From NCBI RefSeq assembly GCF_009930875.1, contig NZ_CP025249.1, positions 496,001 to 560,000 on the forward strand: a stretch of DNA of 64,000 nucleotides, in the 5' to 3' direction. The position numbers were made by a program, and so were the translations under genes. This stretch comes from Actinomyces sp. 432 (lineage in GTDB: Bacteria > Actinomycetota > Actinomycetes > Actinomycetales > Actinomycetaceae). The notes under the pieces are model-generated. The model saw only the letters and a program-made list of their open reading frames with translations, searched no databases and was not told the DNA's origin. Below, piece by piece: positions 8,627-18,287 of this stretch (positions within the stretch are counted from its first letter, which is position 1; each line of letters starts with the position of its first letter).

Positions 8627-11600
8627 TCAGCTCCGGGCGAGCAGGCGCACCGGGCCGAGTAGGCCGTAGCTGCGCACCGGCACGTCGTGCGTGGCCTCAG
8701 CCTTGCCGCTGAGGGCGGCGGAGATGTCCGGGATGGTCTCGTAGTAGCCGCGGGCGCGCAGCCGGTTGGACAGCGATGAGGACACGCGCACGACGACGTC
8801 GTTGCCGCCCGGGTGCAGCAGGCCGGTCACGTCCACGCGGGGCGCCGAGGTGTCGAAACCGATCGGTGCGCCGCCGTTGATGCTCACCGATCCCAGGCCG
8901 CCACACACGTCGCCCAGGTCGAGGACCAGGCGTCCCGCGGGCACCGCCGCGAGGGTGAACGTGGTGCGGTACTCGCCCACACCGGACACCTCCGGGCCCA
9001 CTCTGTCCAGGTCCTTCCACGGCTCCAGTGCGCTGGCGCCTGCCCGCAGCCGGGTGGTGACGGTGGTGGGGAGTACCTCGCGGGTCACGTAGCCCAGGCC
9101 GCGGTCCTCCTCGATCAGTTCATCGGGGCCGGCGTCCCAGGAGTCCACCGTGATCTCCCAGTCGGGCAGCTCGACGACGACGGCGTCGTCCGCGCGCCGA
9201 GTGCCTGCGGTCCCTGAGGGGCCGGCTTCGCCGGTGGCGGCAGGGGCGGAGCGGTCAAGGGTGATGATGGCGGCCTCGCCGGGGCGCAGGCGGACCGGGA
9301 CGACGGTGACATCGGAGCGATCCGGCCCGATCGGCTCGGCGTGGGCATCGCCCAGCTCGTGGAACCGGCCGCTCCACTGGTCCAGCCAATAGGCCGTGCC
9401 GGCGCCGGGCAGGTGCAAGGCCACCTCGGTGTCCTGCCCGGTCTCATACAGGAAGTGGTAGACGTACACGTGGGTCAGGTCCCCGTCGATGCGCTCGTAG
9501 GCGAGTACGTTCTGGTTCGGGACGTCGAACTCGTGGTAGCCGACGAGCCCGAGGCTCCGCAGCGCCTCGACAGTATGGGCGGGGTCGTCGATCTTGGCCA
9601 CACTCGGCAGCGCCTTGAGGGCGGTCATGGTCGTGGCCAGTTCCTCGTCTCGCCCGTCGCGCCCGGGCGTGCGGGCGGCCGCGGCCGCATAGTGGAAGTA
9701 CTCGCCGGTCTCCAGCCGCTTCAGCTCGCTAGCCCCGTTGACGATCAATACCCGCAGGCCCGCGCGCGCCCAGTCGAGCAGCCGGGCGGCGACGTCGGCG
9801 TCGAGCGCCTCCTGGTAGACCACCAGGGCCTGGTAGCCGGGCCCGTCCGGCTGGACGACGCCGTCGGCGAAGGTCATGTCCTCACGCAGCAGCAGTGAGC
9901 CGTCGAAGAACTCGTATCCCCAGCCGGCGTCCTGCATGCCCAGGTCCCGCCACCAGTGATTCTGGCGGTTGCGCATCCACATGGTCCCGTAGGCGACCTC
10001 ATCGGGTATGCGCGTGTCCCCGTCGTAGAACATCATGCCGGAGGAGTTGTCGGTGAAGTGGTCGGTGCGCAGGATGCCGACGTCGATGCGGGGGCGGCCC
10101 CGACGCAGCACCTGCTGCATGCGCCCGACGGCCCGATTCCACAGCGGATAGAACTCCGCGGCGGGCTGGCGCGTGTCGAAGCGCTCGGAGAACATGGGCA
10201 GCATGCCCTCGTGACCGGGCCACTCGGTGGTCCCCGCGGCACCCGCCGGGCTGGACCAGCCGTGCAGGACGGTCTTGGTGATGCCGGCCGCCAGCTGCGT
10301 GTTGATGATCTGGTCGTAGAAGCGGTGGGGCAGCATGTGGTTGCGGGTGGTGGCTCCGGTCTCGGAGGAGTACTGCTTGCCCAGCAGGTGGGCGGGTCCC
10401 GCCATGAGCCGGTAGGCGTCGATCTGCGCGCCGAACTCCAGGGACTCGGCCTCGATGCCGTCGACGGCCGCGCCCGGGCGGGTCAGCTCGAAGGGCAGCC
10501 CGTAGGAGATCTCCGCGCGCAGCGAGATGCCGTACTCGTGCAGGAACTGCGCGAAGGGCTGGAGCATGTGCTCGATGTACAGGTCGGTGAGTGTGGCCAC
10601 GTAGTCGTGGCGGACCTTGGTCACCTCGACGCCGTGGGCGGCGTCGGGCTCGAAGCGATAGCGGGTGGACACGGCCATCAGTGGTGCCGACCGGGTGAGC
10701 AGCGGCAACCAGGGGGTGATGTCGTAGCCGCGGCGGTTGCGGAACTCCTCGGCCACGCAGCGGCCCCAGAACATGCCGCCTTCGCCCCAGGTGTTCAGCT
10801 CGAGGGAGTCCATGTACATCTGTGCGCGCGGGTTGCGGGCGATGTCTGCCTTCAGGCCGTCGGTGAGGACGACGTCGCGCCAGTAGTCGATCACGGCGTC
10901 GACGCCGTCGCGATCCAGGTAGTTGACCGTGTAGTTGACGCTCGCTGACGGGCTCGCGGTCTGCCCGGTCCCGTGCATCCAGAACACGAACAGCCGCCAG
11001 TCACGTGAGTCCGGCGGAGTCCAGTCCAGTGCCTCGGCCCCCTCATGTCCGCTCACGTGGGCGGTCAGGTCGGTGAGGGTGTCGACGTCGAGGATCGGCG
11101 CGGGCTGCTGGGCGGCGGGGGAGGCGGCTCCGGTCGGGCCGACGGTGCCGGGTGCGGCGTCGTCGGACGCGTCGACGTGATCCGGGACGACGACGCCGGC
11201 CACGGCCGCGACGAAGTGCTGCCGCTTCGGGGCCACCCGGGATCCCGGCAGCCCGCCGGCGCCGTGATCGGCGTCGAGATCGATGCGCGGCAAAGGGCCC
11301 GAGCGGGCGCCGCGGACGGATTCATGGGCGACGTTGAGCTCCTGGGCGGCCGCGGGATCGTCCGGAGTGATGGTGGGCAGATTCGCGTTGGACCAGTTGG
11401 TGCCGGAGGTGAAGGAGAAGGACATGCCACGGGCGGTGGTCTCGGCGACGATCATGTGCGAGTCGTGGGTCCACTCCTCGCTGCCCCAGCCGTAGCGGGT
11501 CTCGTCGATGTTCTCCTCGGGCATGGCCAGGAACTCCATGCCGCCGAAGCCGAGGCGATGGGCCGCGGCGATCTCGCGGCGGATGGTGGCGTCGGTGTGC

Positions 11601-11764
11601 AGCCCCTCCGCTAGCCACCAGCGCAGTTCCGGCCGGTACTCGATCGGCGGCTCGGCGATGGCGGCCCGCAGCGCGTCCAACGCGGGTGACAGAGTGGGCC
11701 CTGCGGCGGGGACCGTGTTGCGCGCATCCTCGCCGGTGAAGGGCGCCCTGGCGGCTTCGGTCAT
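8627..11764 (-). CDS. Alpha-L-rhamnosidase-like glycoside hydrolase, GH106
   Basis: A large 1045-residue protein. The N-terminal segment PELRWWLAEGLHTDATIRREI followed by GFGGMEFLAMPE matches the start of the GH106 catalytic domain. The downstream WGEGGMFWGRCVAEEFRNRRGYD region and a C-terminal beta-sandwich galactose-binding-like module (about 930-1040) also fit. Length is usual for the family. GH106 enzymes remove alpha-L-rhamnose, notably from rhamnogalacturonan. No signal peptide is visible. AAAGGAG precedes the ATG. It is the last gene of the minus-strand rhamnose run but is separated from rhaD by 222 bases holding its own candidate operators. The exact linkage specificity is unknown. 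Confidence 0.85.
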   Translation of the reverse strand: MTEAARAPFTGEDARNTVPAAGPTLSPALDALRAAIAEPPIEYRPELRWWLAEGLHTDATIRREIAAAHRLGFGGMEFLAMPEENIDETRYGWGSEEWTHDSHMIVAETTARGMSFSFTSGTNWSNANLPTITPDDPAAAQELNVAHESVRGARSGPLPRIDLDADHGAGGLPGSRVAPKRQHFVAAVAGVVVPDHVDASDDAAPGTVGPTGAASPAAQQPAPILDVDTLTDLTAHVSGHEGAEALDWTPPDSRDWRLFVFWMHGTGQTASPSASVNYTVNYLDRDGVDAVIDYWRDVVLTDGLKADIARNPRAQMYMDSLELNTWGEGGMFWGRCVAEEFRNRRGYDITPWLPLLTRSAPLMAVSTRYRFEPDAAHGVEVTKVRHDYVATLTDLYIEHMLQPFAQFLHEYGISLRAEISYGLPFELTRPGAAVDGIEAESLEFGAQIDAYRLMAGPAHLLGKQYSSETGATTRNHMLPHRFYDQIINTQLAAGITKTVLHGWSSPAGAAGTTEWPGHEGMLPMFSERFDTRQPAAEFYPLWNRAVGRMQQVLRRGRPRIDVGILRTDHFTDNSSGMMFYDGDTRIPDEVAYGTMWMRNRQNHWWRDLGMQDAGWGYEFFDGSLLLREDMTFADGVVQPDGPGYQALVVYQEALDADVAARLLDWARAGLRVLIVNGASELKRLETGEYFHYAAAAARTPGRDGRDEELATTMTALKALPSVAKIDDPAHTVEALRSLGLVGYHEFDVPNQNVLAYERIDGDLTHVYVYHFLYETGQDTEVALHLPGAGTAYWLDQWSGRFHELGDAHAEPIGPDRSDVTVVPVRLRPGEAAIITLDRSAPAATGEAGPSGTAGTRRADDAVVVELPDWEITVDSWDAGPDELIEEDRGLGYVTREVLPTTVTTRLRAGASALEPWKDLDRVGPEVSGVGEYRTTFTLAAVPAGRLVLDLGDVCGGLGSVSINGGAPIGFDTSAPRVDVTGLLHPGGNDVVVRVSSSLSNRLRARGYYETIPDISAALSGKAEATHDVPVRSYGLLGPVRLLARS

Positions 11765-11795
11765 GGGGTTCTCCTTTGAAGTCCTCTTAGAAAAG

Positions 11796-11915
11796 TGTCC
11801 GAATTCGGCACGAACGCGCCTACGCCGCTGAAACGCTATGTGCAGGCCGTTGGAATCATGCGATTTCTACCCCGGCGTTGTGGGCACTCGATGCCGTTCA
11901 TGCCGAATTCGGACA
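11796..11915. promoter_or_regulatory. Paired inverted operators around CCGAATTCGG
   Basis: TGTCCGAATTCGGCA (11796-11810) and its reverse complement TGCCGAATTCGGACA (11901-11915) flank the promoter region of the GH106 gene. Each contains the perfect 10-bp palindrome CCGAATTCGG. Their centres are 105 bp apart, close to ten helical turns, so one dimeric or tetrameric regulator could bind both on the same DNA face. Confidence 0.65.
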
Positions 11916-11930
11916 AGCTGGGCACCGCGT

Positions 11931-11975
11931 CGTAACTTCGACCGGTCTCGGTGTGTTACTTGTGCCGGTCTCGGG
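11931..11975 (-). repeat. Two-unit copy of the 23-bp-period intergenic repeat
   Basis: Read on the minus strand, two units with core CCGAGACCGG are spaced 23 bases apart and separated by AAGTAACACA. The array begins 11 bases after the rhaD stop codon. It is clearly related to the array at 8526. Confidence 0.75.
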
Positions 11976-11986
11976 GAAGAAGCGGG

Positions 11987-12811
11987 TCAGAACAGGTCGG
12001 TGTCGACGTTGAAGGCCTCGACCACCGCGTGCAGCTCGGCGTCGGTCACGCCCTCGCCCAGGCCGCCGGCCATGATGTTGCGGACCTCGTACATCGCACC
12101 GGTCTCGGCGTACTCGACCTTGTCGACGGCGGCCAGGGGGGCGACGTCGGAGCGGACCATGATGCCGTGCTTGGACCACAGCACGATCACGTGGTCGCGC
12201 AGGGCGCGCACGTTGTTCTCCATGAGGGTGGCCGATCCGGGCACCATGAAGTCGAGCACCTCGATGCCCTGGGGGAGCTGGACGATCGTCTCGGGCTCCC
12301 AGCGCAGGATGCGGCGGTTGAAGTCCGCCGTGTTGCGGATGTCCTTGATGTGGCTGAGCTGGACCAGGTAGGGCGGCTGGGCGTGGATGACGGCCTGGAA
12401 GTCCACGCCGCGCTGCGACACCTGGTCGTTGTGGACCGCCAGGTGGGAGTTGAACTCGCTGGTGGGGCGCACGTAGGCGCGGTCGGGGTGGGTGTACCAG
12501 GTGCCGGTTACGCCCCCCTCGTCCACGACGAAGGCGGAGACATTCGCCTCCGGGGACTCGGCGACGTCGCGCAGGCGGCAGCCCGAGCCGGTCACCAGGA
12601 CGGTGCGGCCGGCCAGCGCGGGGGCGGGTAGCGGCAGCTCGGTGCCGGGGACGACCTGCGGGAAACGGTCGGTCAGCCTCAGTTGATCGGCTGAGGCCTT
12701 CAAGGACACGGAGATGTTGCCGGCGCCGGCCTCGACGGCGCCCATGTGGTCCAGGCGGCGTCCGGCGGCACCCATCTGGGCGAGGATCTCCGACAGGGGC
12801 ATGGTGGTCAC
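11987..12811 (-). CDS. rhaD: L-rhamnulose-1-phosphate aldolase
   Basis: This 274-residue class II aldolase splits L-rhamnulose-1-phosphate to DHAP and L-lactaldehyde. The N-terminal NISVSLK, the PTSEFNSH segment (catalytic Glu) and LWSKHG (metal His) align with E. coli RhaD. The usual HCHAT metal segment is here IHAQPP, so the second His is replaced by Gln. A GTG start at 12811 is preferred because AAAGGAC lies eight bases upstream; an ATG three codons later is too far away. It follows the esterase and precedes GH106 in the minus-strand rhamnose operon. Confidence 0.88.
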   Translation of the reverse strand: MTTMPLSEILAQMGAAGRRLDHMGAVEAGAGNISVSLKASADQLRLTDRFPQVVPGTELPLPAPALAGRTVLVTGSGCRLRDVAESPEANVSAFVVDEGGVTGTWYTHPDRAYVRPTSEFNSHLAVHNDQVSQRGVDFQAVIHAQPPYLVQLSHIKDIRNTADFNRRILRWEPETIVQLPQGIEVLDFMVPGSATLMENNVRALRDHVIVLWSKHGIMVRSDVAPLAAVDKVEYAETGAMYEVRNIMAGGLGEGVTDAELHAVVEAFNVDTDLF

Positions 12812-12904
12812 GGTGAATCGTCCTTTCGGTGTTTGTTTCTGGGGAGTTGTTGGTAGATGGCTGGTTGGTGCGGAGCCCGTCGACGGCGGTCGCGGTTGCT
12901 GGTT

Positions 12905-14017
12905 TTAGCCGCGGCCCAGCCGGGCCGCGAAGCGGTCGAGGCTGGCGGCAGTCAGGGGGCTGCCGACGGCGTTGAGGTGCCCGTGGGGCACACCCGCGCA
13001 GGTGAGCACCTCGACATCGGCTCCCGCTTGCCGGAGCTGGCGGGCGAAGGCCTCGCCGGAGGCGCGCAGGTCGTCGTTCTCGCAGTTCTCGATGTAGGTG
13101 GCCGGCCAGCCCTCCAGCCGGGCGGCGTCCAGGTCCCCGGGGAAGGCGTAGGCGGGTGCGTCCGCGTCGAGCGGGGCGCCGAGGTAGTTGGTGTTCATCG
13201 CCGCCATCACGTCGGTGGGTAACCGCAGAATCTGCGGCATCTGCTCCAGCCGCGCCGCCAGCTCCGGGCTGGGGGTGGGCCAGAGCCCGCCGTGGGCCAC
13301 TGGGTAGGCGAGCAGCGCCTGCCAGGGGGCAGCGCCGTCGTCGACGCCGTGCAGCGTCACCCCGGCGGCCAGGTTCCCGCCCGCGCTGGCACCGCCGACG
13401 GCGATGCGGGCGGCGTCGATGCCGATCTCGGTGGCGTGGTCACGCACCCACCGGTAGGCGGCGTAGGCGTCGTCGTGCGGGACCGGGTAGTGGATGCCGC
13501 CGGTGCACAGCCGGTAGAAGACCGAGACGACGATCGCGCCGGTGCGGGTGGCCAGGCCCCGGGCGACGGCGTCGGCCTCCGGCATGTCCAGGTCACCGCC
13601 GATGAAGGCGCCGCCGTGGTACCACACCAGTCCGGCCCGCAGGCCCGTATCCGTGGCCGGCGAGGGCGTGGGCGGGGCCCAGCCGGGTTCGGGGCGGTAG
13701 ATGCGCACCGGTATCGGCCCGTGCGGGCCGGGCAGCTCGCAGTCCTCGACGGCGGCGCGGGTGGGCTCCGGCTCCCCGAAGGGTGCTTCCCATGCCTCCA
13801 TAGCGGCCAAGGCCTCCGCGGCGAAGGGCGCCCCGGCGGCCGCGGCGGGATCGGCGGTAGCCAGGTCCTCGGCGCGCGGCGCCGGGAAATCGGCGATCAG
13901 GTGCAAGCGCTCGGCATAGGGCGGCAGGAAGCCGCCGGCCAGCGGCGCCACGGGCACGCCGTCGCGGGTGGTGGTGGGCTGCGGCGTCGATGGGGCGGCG
14001 CCGGGAGCATCGGTCAT
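12905..14017 (-). CDS. Alpha/beta hydrolase fold-3 esterase
   Basis: A 370-residue cytoplasmic hydrolase of the hormone-sensitive-lipase type. It has the oxyanion motif YHGGAFIGGD, the nucleophile elbow GGASAGGN and a C-terminal catalytic His in GVPHGH. These enzymes hydrolyse short acyl esters such as acetyl groups. Its position between rhaB and rhaD argues for deacetylation of rhamnose-containing substrates. GGAG sits before the ATG. The substrate is inferred from context only. Confidence 0.85.
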   Translation of the reverse strand: MTDAPGAAPSTPQPTTTRDGVPVAPLAGGFLPPYAERLHLIADFPAPRAEDLATADPAAAAGAPFAAEALAAMEAWEAPFGEPEPTRAAVEDCELPGPHGPIPVRIYRPEPGWAPPTPSPATDTGLRAGLVWYHGGAFIGGDLDMPEADAVARGLATRTGAIVVSVFYRLCTGGIHYPVPHDDAYAAYRWVRDHATEIGIDAARIAVGGASAGGNLAAGVTLHGVDDGAAPWQALLAYPVAHGGLWPTPSPELAARLEQMPQILRLPTDVMAAMNTNYLGAPLDADAPAYAFPGDLDAARLEGWPATYIENCENDDLRASGEAFARQLRQAGADVEVLTCAGVPHGHLNAVGSPLTAASLDRFAARLGRG

Positions 14018-14093
14018 GATCTTCTCCGTGGGAAGTGGTGGATGGTGCGGTGGGGTGCGCTGGTGGTGCCCGTACCCCGCGGGGCCGGTGCGC

Positions 14094-15659
14094 TCAGCCG
14101 AACAGCTGGCGCTCGGCGGCGTCCCAGCCGGCGGCCGCGGCCGGGTCGGGGGCGTACTCGGTGATGTCGCAGGAGGCGCGCACCAGCTTTCGCAGCGCGG
14201 TCAGGTCGCCCTCGATCAGCCCGGCACCGCGGGCGGCGACGACGATATTGCCCAGGGCGGTGCCCTCGGCGGGCCCGGCCACCACCTTCAGCCCGGTCGC
14301 ATCCGCAGCCAACTGGCACAACAGGCGGTTGCTGATGCCGCCCCCGACCATGTGCAGCACACCGACGTGCTTGCCGGAAAGCTCGCTCGCCTCGCGCACC
14401 GCGCGCCGGTAGGCCAAGGCCAGGGAGTCGTCGATGCAACGCACGTACTCGCCGACGCTGCGCGGGCGCGGCTGGCCCGTGCGGATGGCGTAGTCGTCGA
14501 TGCGGGCGGCCATGTCGCCGGGGTCGAAGAAGACCGGGTCGTTGATGTCGACGACGGTGCGCAGCGGGTCGGCGGCCGCGGCGGCGGCGTCCAGCTCCCG
14601 GTAGGACAGCTCCAGACCCTGCTCGCGCCAGGTGCGCACGGCCTCGTTGAACACCCACAGCCCCATGACGTTCTTCAGGTAGCGCACGGTGCCGTCCACC
14701 CCGAGCTCATTGGTGAAGTTGGCCCGCCGGGAGGCCTCGGTGAGCACCGGCGCGTCCAGCTCCAGCCCCACCAGTGACCAGGTGCCGCAGGAGATGTAGG
14801 CGAAGTCGCTTCCGGCCGCGGGCACGGCCGCCACCGCGGAGGCGGTGTCGTGGGAGCCGACGGCCACCACCGGCGTCGGGGCGCCGTCGGGTCCGAAGAC
14901 GTCGACGACGTCGCGGCGCACCGGGCCGACGACGGTGCCCGCCTCGACGACGCCCGGCAGTACGCCGTCCAGGTCGAGCCCCAGGTCGGTGCGCAGCCGC
15001 TGAAGCAGTGGCGCGGACCAGGTGCGCTCGCGGGCGTCGACGAGGCCGGTGGTGGAGGCGTTGGTGATCTCGGCGACCGGCCTGCCGGTGAGCCAATAGG
15101 TGAGCAGATCGGGCAGCAGCAGCATGGTGCGCTGGGCGGAGCCGGCACCCGGGGCCGCCGGGGCGACTTCGCCGTCGGCCGGAGCGGCGGCGTGTGGCAG
15201 GCCGCCGTCGCGCGACTCGGCCACCAGCTGGAAGATGGTGTTGAAGTCCTGTACCTGCAGGCCGTTGACGGCGTACATGTCGGCAGCGGGGATGGCCGCG
15301 AAGACCTCTGCCGGTACGCCCCGGGTACGGGGGCAGCGGTAGGAGGCCACCTGACCGGCCAGCAGGCCGCCCGGGCCGAGCAGTCCGTAGTCGACGCCCC
15401 AGGTGTCGATACCGACAGCGGACAGCGGGCCGACGTCGCGCACGGCGGCGAGCAGTCCCTGGCGGATCTCATCCCACAGGTGCAGCACATCCCAGAACAG
15501 GCGCTCGCCGTCCGGGCCCGGCAGGGGGATGGGGCCGTTGGTGAAGCGGCGCGTCTCGGTCAGCTCGATGCGGCCGTCGGCGATGGTGCCGACCATGACG
15601 CGCCCGGAGGAGGCGCCCAGGTCGACGGCCCCGACGTGGATGGGGCGGGCGTTGGTCAT
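14094..15659 (-). CDS. rhaB: L-rhamnulokinase
   Basis: A 521-residue FGGY-family sugar kinase that phosphorylates L-rhamnulose at C1. The N-terminal VDLGASSGRVMVG is the rhamnulokinase ATPase signature. VGIDTWGVDYGLL, SHDTASAV and GGGISNRLLCQ fit sugar-binding and ATP-binding regions of RhaB. AGAGG lies eight bases before the ATG at 15659, which is preferred over a GTG nine bases upstream. The gap to rhaI is 14 bases, consistent with one transcript. Confidence 0.95.
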   Translation of the reverse strand: MTNARPIHVGAVDLGASSGRVMVGTIADGRIELTETRRFTNGPIPLPGPDGERLFWDVLHLWDEIRQGLLAAVRDVGPLSAVGIDTWGVDYGLLGPGGLLAGQVASYRCPRTRGVPAEVFAAIPAADMYAVNGLQVQDFNTIFQLVAESRDGGLPHAAAPADGEVAPAAPGAGSAQRTMLLLPDLLTYWLTGRPVAEITNASTTGLVDARERTWSAPLLQRLRTDLGLDLDGVLPGVVEAGTVVGPVRRDVVDVFGPDGAPTPVVAVGSHDTASAVAAVPAAGSDFAYISCGTWSLVGLELDAPVLTEASRRANFTNELGVDGTVRYLKNVMGLWVFNEAVRTWREQGLELSYRELDAAAAAADPLRTVVDINDPVFFDPGDMAARIDDYAIRTGQPRPRSVGEYVRCIDDSLALAYRRAVREASELSGKHVGVLHMVGGGISNRLLCQLAADATGLKVVAGPAEGTALGNIVVAARGAGLIEGDLTALRKLVRASCDITEYAPDPAAAAGWDAAERQLFG

Positions 15660-15673
15660 GGTCGGCACCTCTC

Positions 15674-16864
15674 TCAGGCTCCCCAGCCGGCGGCGGTGCC
15701 GCCGACGCGCTCGGAGCGGACCTTGTCCAGGTAGCCGGACTCCAGGAAGGCCTTCATCGGGTCGGGGGCCAGTCCCTGGGACTCGCGCAGCTCCGCCAGC
15801 AGCGGGCGCACGTCGGTGTTGTAGGCGTCAACCAGGATGTCGTTGGCGGCCAGAACATCGCCGGCGCGCTGCGCCTGGTCGAGGGCCTCACGGTCCACCA
15901 GGAGTGCCTTGGTGGTCGCCTCCTGCACGTTGGTGGCGGAGCGGATCTCGCCGGGGATCTTCTCCTCCAGGTTGTGGCACTGGTCGAGCATGAAGTTGAC
16001 CCCCGAGTCGGGTGCCAGCGCACCGGCGGCGACGATCTCGTTCATGATGCGGAACAGCTGGTAGGGGTCGGCGGCGCCCACAATCAGGTCGTCGTCGGCG
16101 TAGAAGCGTGAGTTGAAGTCGAAGGCGCCCAGGCGGCCCAGCCGCAGCAGCTGCGCGACGATGAACTCGATGTTGGTGCCGGGGGCGTGGTGCCCGGTGT
16201 CGAGGACGACCTTGGCGCGGTCTCCCAGTGCCAGGCAGTGCACCAGGGAGGTGCCCCAGTCCGGCACGTCGGTGTGGTAGAAGGCCGGCTCGAAGAACTT
16301 GTACTCCAGCACCAGCTCCTGATCGTCGTCGAGGGCGGCGTAGATCTCCGCGAGGGAGTCCGCCAGGCGGTCCTGGCGGGCGCGGATCGAGTCCTGACCG
16401 GGGTAGTTGGTGCCGTCGGCCAGCCAGATCTTCAGAGCCGGCGAGCCGGTGGCGCGCATGATGTCGATGCACTCCAGGTGGTGGTCGATCGCCTTGCGGC
16501 GGATCCGCTCATTGGAGTTGGTCAGGGAGCCGAGCTTGTAGTCCTCGTCCTGGAAGACGTTGGAGTTGATGTTGCCGATGGTGACGCCCTGGTCCTCGGC
16601 GTGAGCGCGCAGCGCCTCGTAGTCGTCGACCTTGTCCCACGGGATGTGCAGGGAGACCCGGGGGGTGACGCCGGTGTACTGGTTGACCTGGGCGACGTCG
16701 TCGATCTTCTCGAACGGGTCGCGGGGCACGCCGGCGGTGGTGAAGACGCGGAAGCGGGTGCCGGAGTTGCCGAAGGCCCAGCTGGGTAGCTCGATCGACT
16801 GGGTCTGCAGCAGGCTGCGGGCCTCATCACTGAGGTCGGATAGCGAGGGGGTGTTGCCGGTCAT
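15674..16864 (-). CDS. rhaI: L-rhamnose isomerase (RhaI type)
   Basis: A 396-residue TIM-barrel isomerase converting L-rhamnose to L-rhamnulose. The segments VLEYKFFEPAF, VLDTGHHAPGTN and FDFNSRFYADDDL hold the Glu, Asp, His and Asp metal ligands expected of the RhaI/xylose-isomerase-like group. It resembles the Pseudomonas stutzeri and Bacteroidetes/actinobacterial type rather than E. coli RhaA. GGAGAG precedes the ATG. It sits between the MFS porter and rhaB. Confidence 0.93.
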   Translation of the reverse strand: MTGNTPSLSDLSDEARSLLQTQSIELPSWAFGNSGTRFRVFTTAGVPRDPFEKIDDVAQVNQYTGVTPRVSLHIPWDKVDDYEALRAHAEDQGVTIGNINSNVFQDEDYKLGSLTNSNERIRRKAIDHHLECIDIMRATGSPALKIWLADGTNYPGQDSIRARQDRLADSLAEIYAALDDDQELVLEYKFFEPAFYHTDVPDWGTSLVHCLALGDRAKVVLDTGHHAPGTNIEFIVAQLLRLGRLGAFDFNSRFYADDDLIVGAADPYQLFRIMNEIVAAGALAPDSGVNFMLDQCHNLEEKIPGEIRSATNVQEATTKALLVDREALDQAQRAGDVLAANDILVDAYNTDVRPLLAELRESQGLAPDPMKAFLESGYLDKVRSERVGGTAAGWGA

Positions 16865-16954
16865 GGTTTCTCTCCGTTTCGTGAGGGTGGATGGATGCTG
16901 GTGGTCCTGTGGTTGGTTCCGTGAGGCGGTGGTTGGTGGTTGCTGTGCCGGCTC

Positions 16955-18244
16955 TCAGGCGTTGGCGTTGGTGACGCGCTCGCCGTAGCGTTCCAGCTCG
17001 ATGTCTTCCAGGGACTTGCCCTGGGTCTTGGGAGCGCCGATGGTGCCCACCAGGGTGGAGACCACGAGGAAGCCGATGAGGATGAGGCCGTCGATCATCA
17101 GACCGTTCTCCCACTTGAGGATGACCGGGAAGATCAGGGAGATCAGTCCGGAGGCGAGCCGTACCGCGAAGAAGACAATGCCCTGGGCGGCCGAGCGGTA
17201 CGGGGTGGCGAAGAGCTCTGGTGACCACACCGAGTAGAAGGCCTGGGCGGACGGGCCGGCGGACAGGCCCCAGATGATGGTGTACGCGAAGGCGGTCCAG
17301 GCGGCGTCGGAGGGGCCGAACACCAGGATGATCCAGGAGAGGATAGCCGCCAGGCCGCCGACCAGATAGTGCCAGCGGTAGGGGACGCGGTCCACCAGGT
17401 TCATGAAGATGAACGTGGAGATGATGACGAAGCCCCACGACAGCATGGAGAACAGGTCGGTTTGGATGGTCTCGTAGCCCATGGAGCCGAGAATGGTGGG
17501 CAGGAAGATGCCGTTCTGGGAGGCGGCCTGGTTCCAGCAGGTGTAGATGACGGCCAGGAAGATGAGCGCGGTGATGTTGACGCGGCGGTTGAACAGCTTG
17601 CGGAACGCCGTCCACATCGACGGCGGCTTGGCCTGTGCCCCGCCCTTGGCATTCTGCCAGGTTTCGGACTCCTCCAAGCCCTGCCGGATGTACCAGGTGA
17701 CCAGGGCGATCACGACCAGGTGAGCGAAGACGATGCGGCTGCCGAGCAGGCCCAGCGGCGCGAGTGCCGCGGCCAGGCCGAAGCCGATGAACGGGCCGAA
17801 TGACCAGGCCAGCTGAGTGGCTCCGATGTGCTTGCCGCGTTGACCGGTGGGGGCGAATTCGGCGATGTAGGTCCAGCCGGCGGGGACGGAAGCACCCACC
17901 GCCAGGCCGACGATTACGAAGCCCGTGAACAGCATGGGCAGGTTGACGGTGAAGACGACGATCAGGCCGCCTAGCGCGTACAGCAGCAGGTCGTAGGTGT
18001 AAATGAACTTGCGCCCGTACTTGTCGCACAGGGGGCCGCCGATCAGCGCGCCGATGGCGGCGCCGAAGGCGTTGGAGCTGAAGGCTGCAAGGAGCCCGGC
18101 GATGGTGCCGTCGTCGTCGGGGAAGTAGGCGGCGCTCCAGAAGCCGAGCGAGGTGGCGATGGCGATGATGGAGCCGGAGTCGATGTAGTTGGACATGGAG
18201 ACGGCGGCGGTCGCCTTCCAGCCGGTTAGTGGCTTACGTGCCAC
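16955..18244 (-). CDS. MFS sugar porter, probable rhamnose permease
   Basis: A 429-residue transporter with about 12 membrane segments. The GGPLCDKYGRKFIY loop (D-x-x-GR motif) and the C-terminal PKTQGKSLEDIE match the sugar porter family. Start is GTG at 18244 because AAGGAGG precedes it by five bases; the longer open frame upstream has no site. Lying between rhaM and rhaI, it is the best candidate for L-rhamnose uptake. The second transporter at 5746 belongs to a different family and probably takes glycosides. Confidence 0.88.
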   Translation of the reverse strand: MARKPLTGWKATAAVSMSNYIDSGSIIAIATSLGFWSAAYFPDDDGTIAGLLAAFSSNAFGAAIGALIGGPLCDKYGRKFIYTYDLLLYALGGLIVVFTVNLPMLFTGFVIVGLAVGASVPAGWTYIAEFAPTGQRGKHIGATQLAWSFGPFIGFGLAAALAPLGLLGSRIVFAHLVVIALVTWYIRQGLEESETWQNAKGGAQAKPPSMWTAFRKLFNRRVNITALIFLAVIYTCWNQAASQNGIFLPTILGSMGYETIQTDLFSMLSWGFVIISTFIFMNLVDRVPYRWHYLVGGLAAILSWIILVFGPSDAAWTAFAYTIIWGLSAGPSAQAFYSVWSPELFATPYRSAAQGIVFFAVRLASGLISLIFPVILKWENGLMIDGLILIGFLVVSTLVGTIGAPKTQGKSLEDIELERYGERVTNANA

Positions 18245-18287
18245 GGGTTCCTCCTTGAGTCGTGGGGGATGGGGTGGGGCGGGGGCG

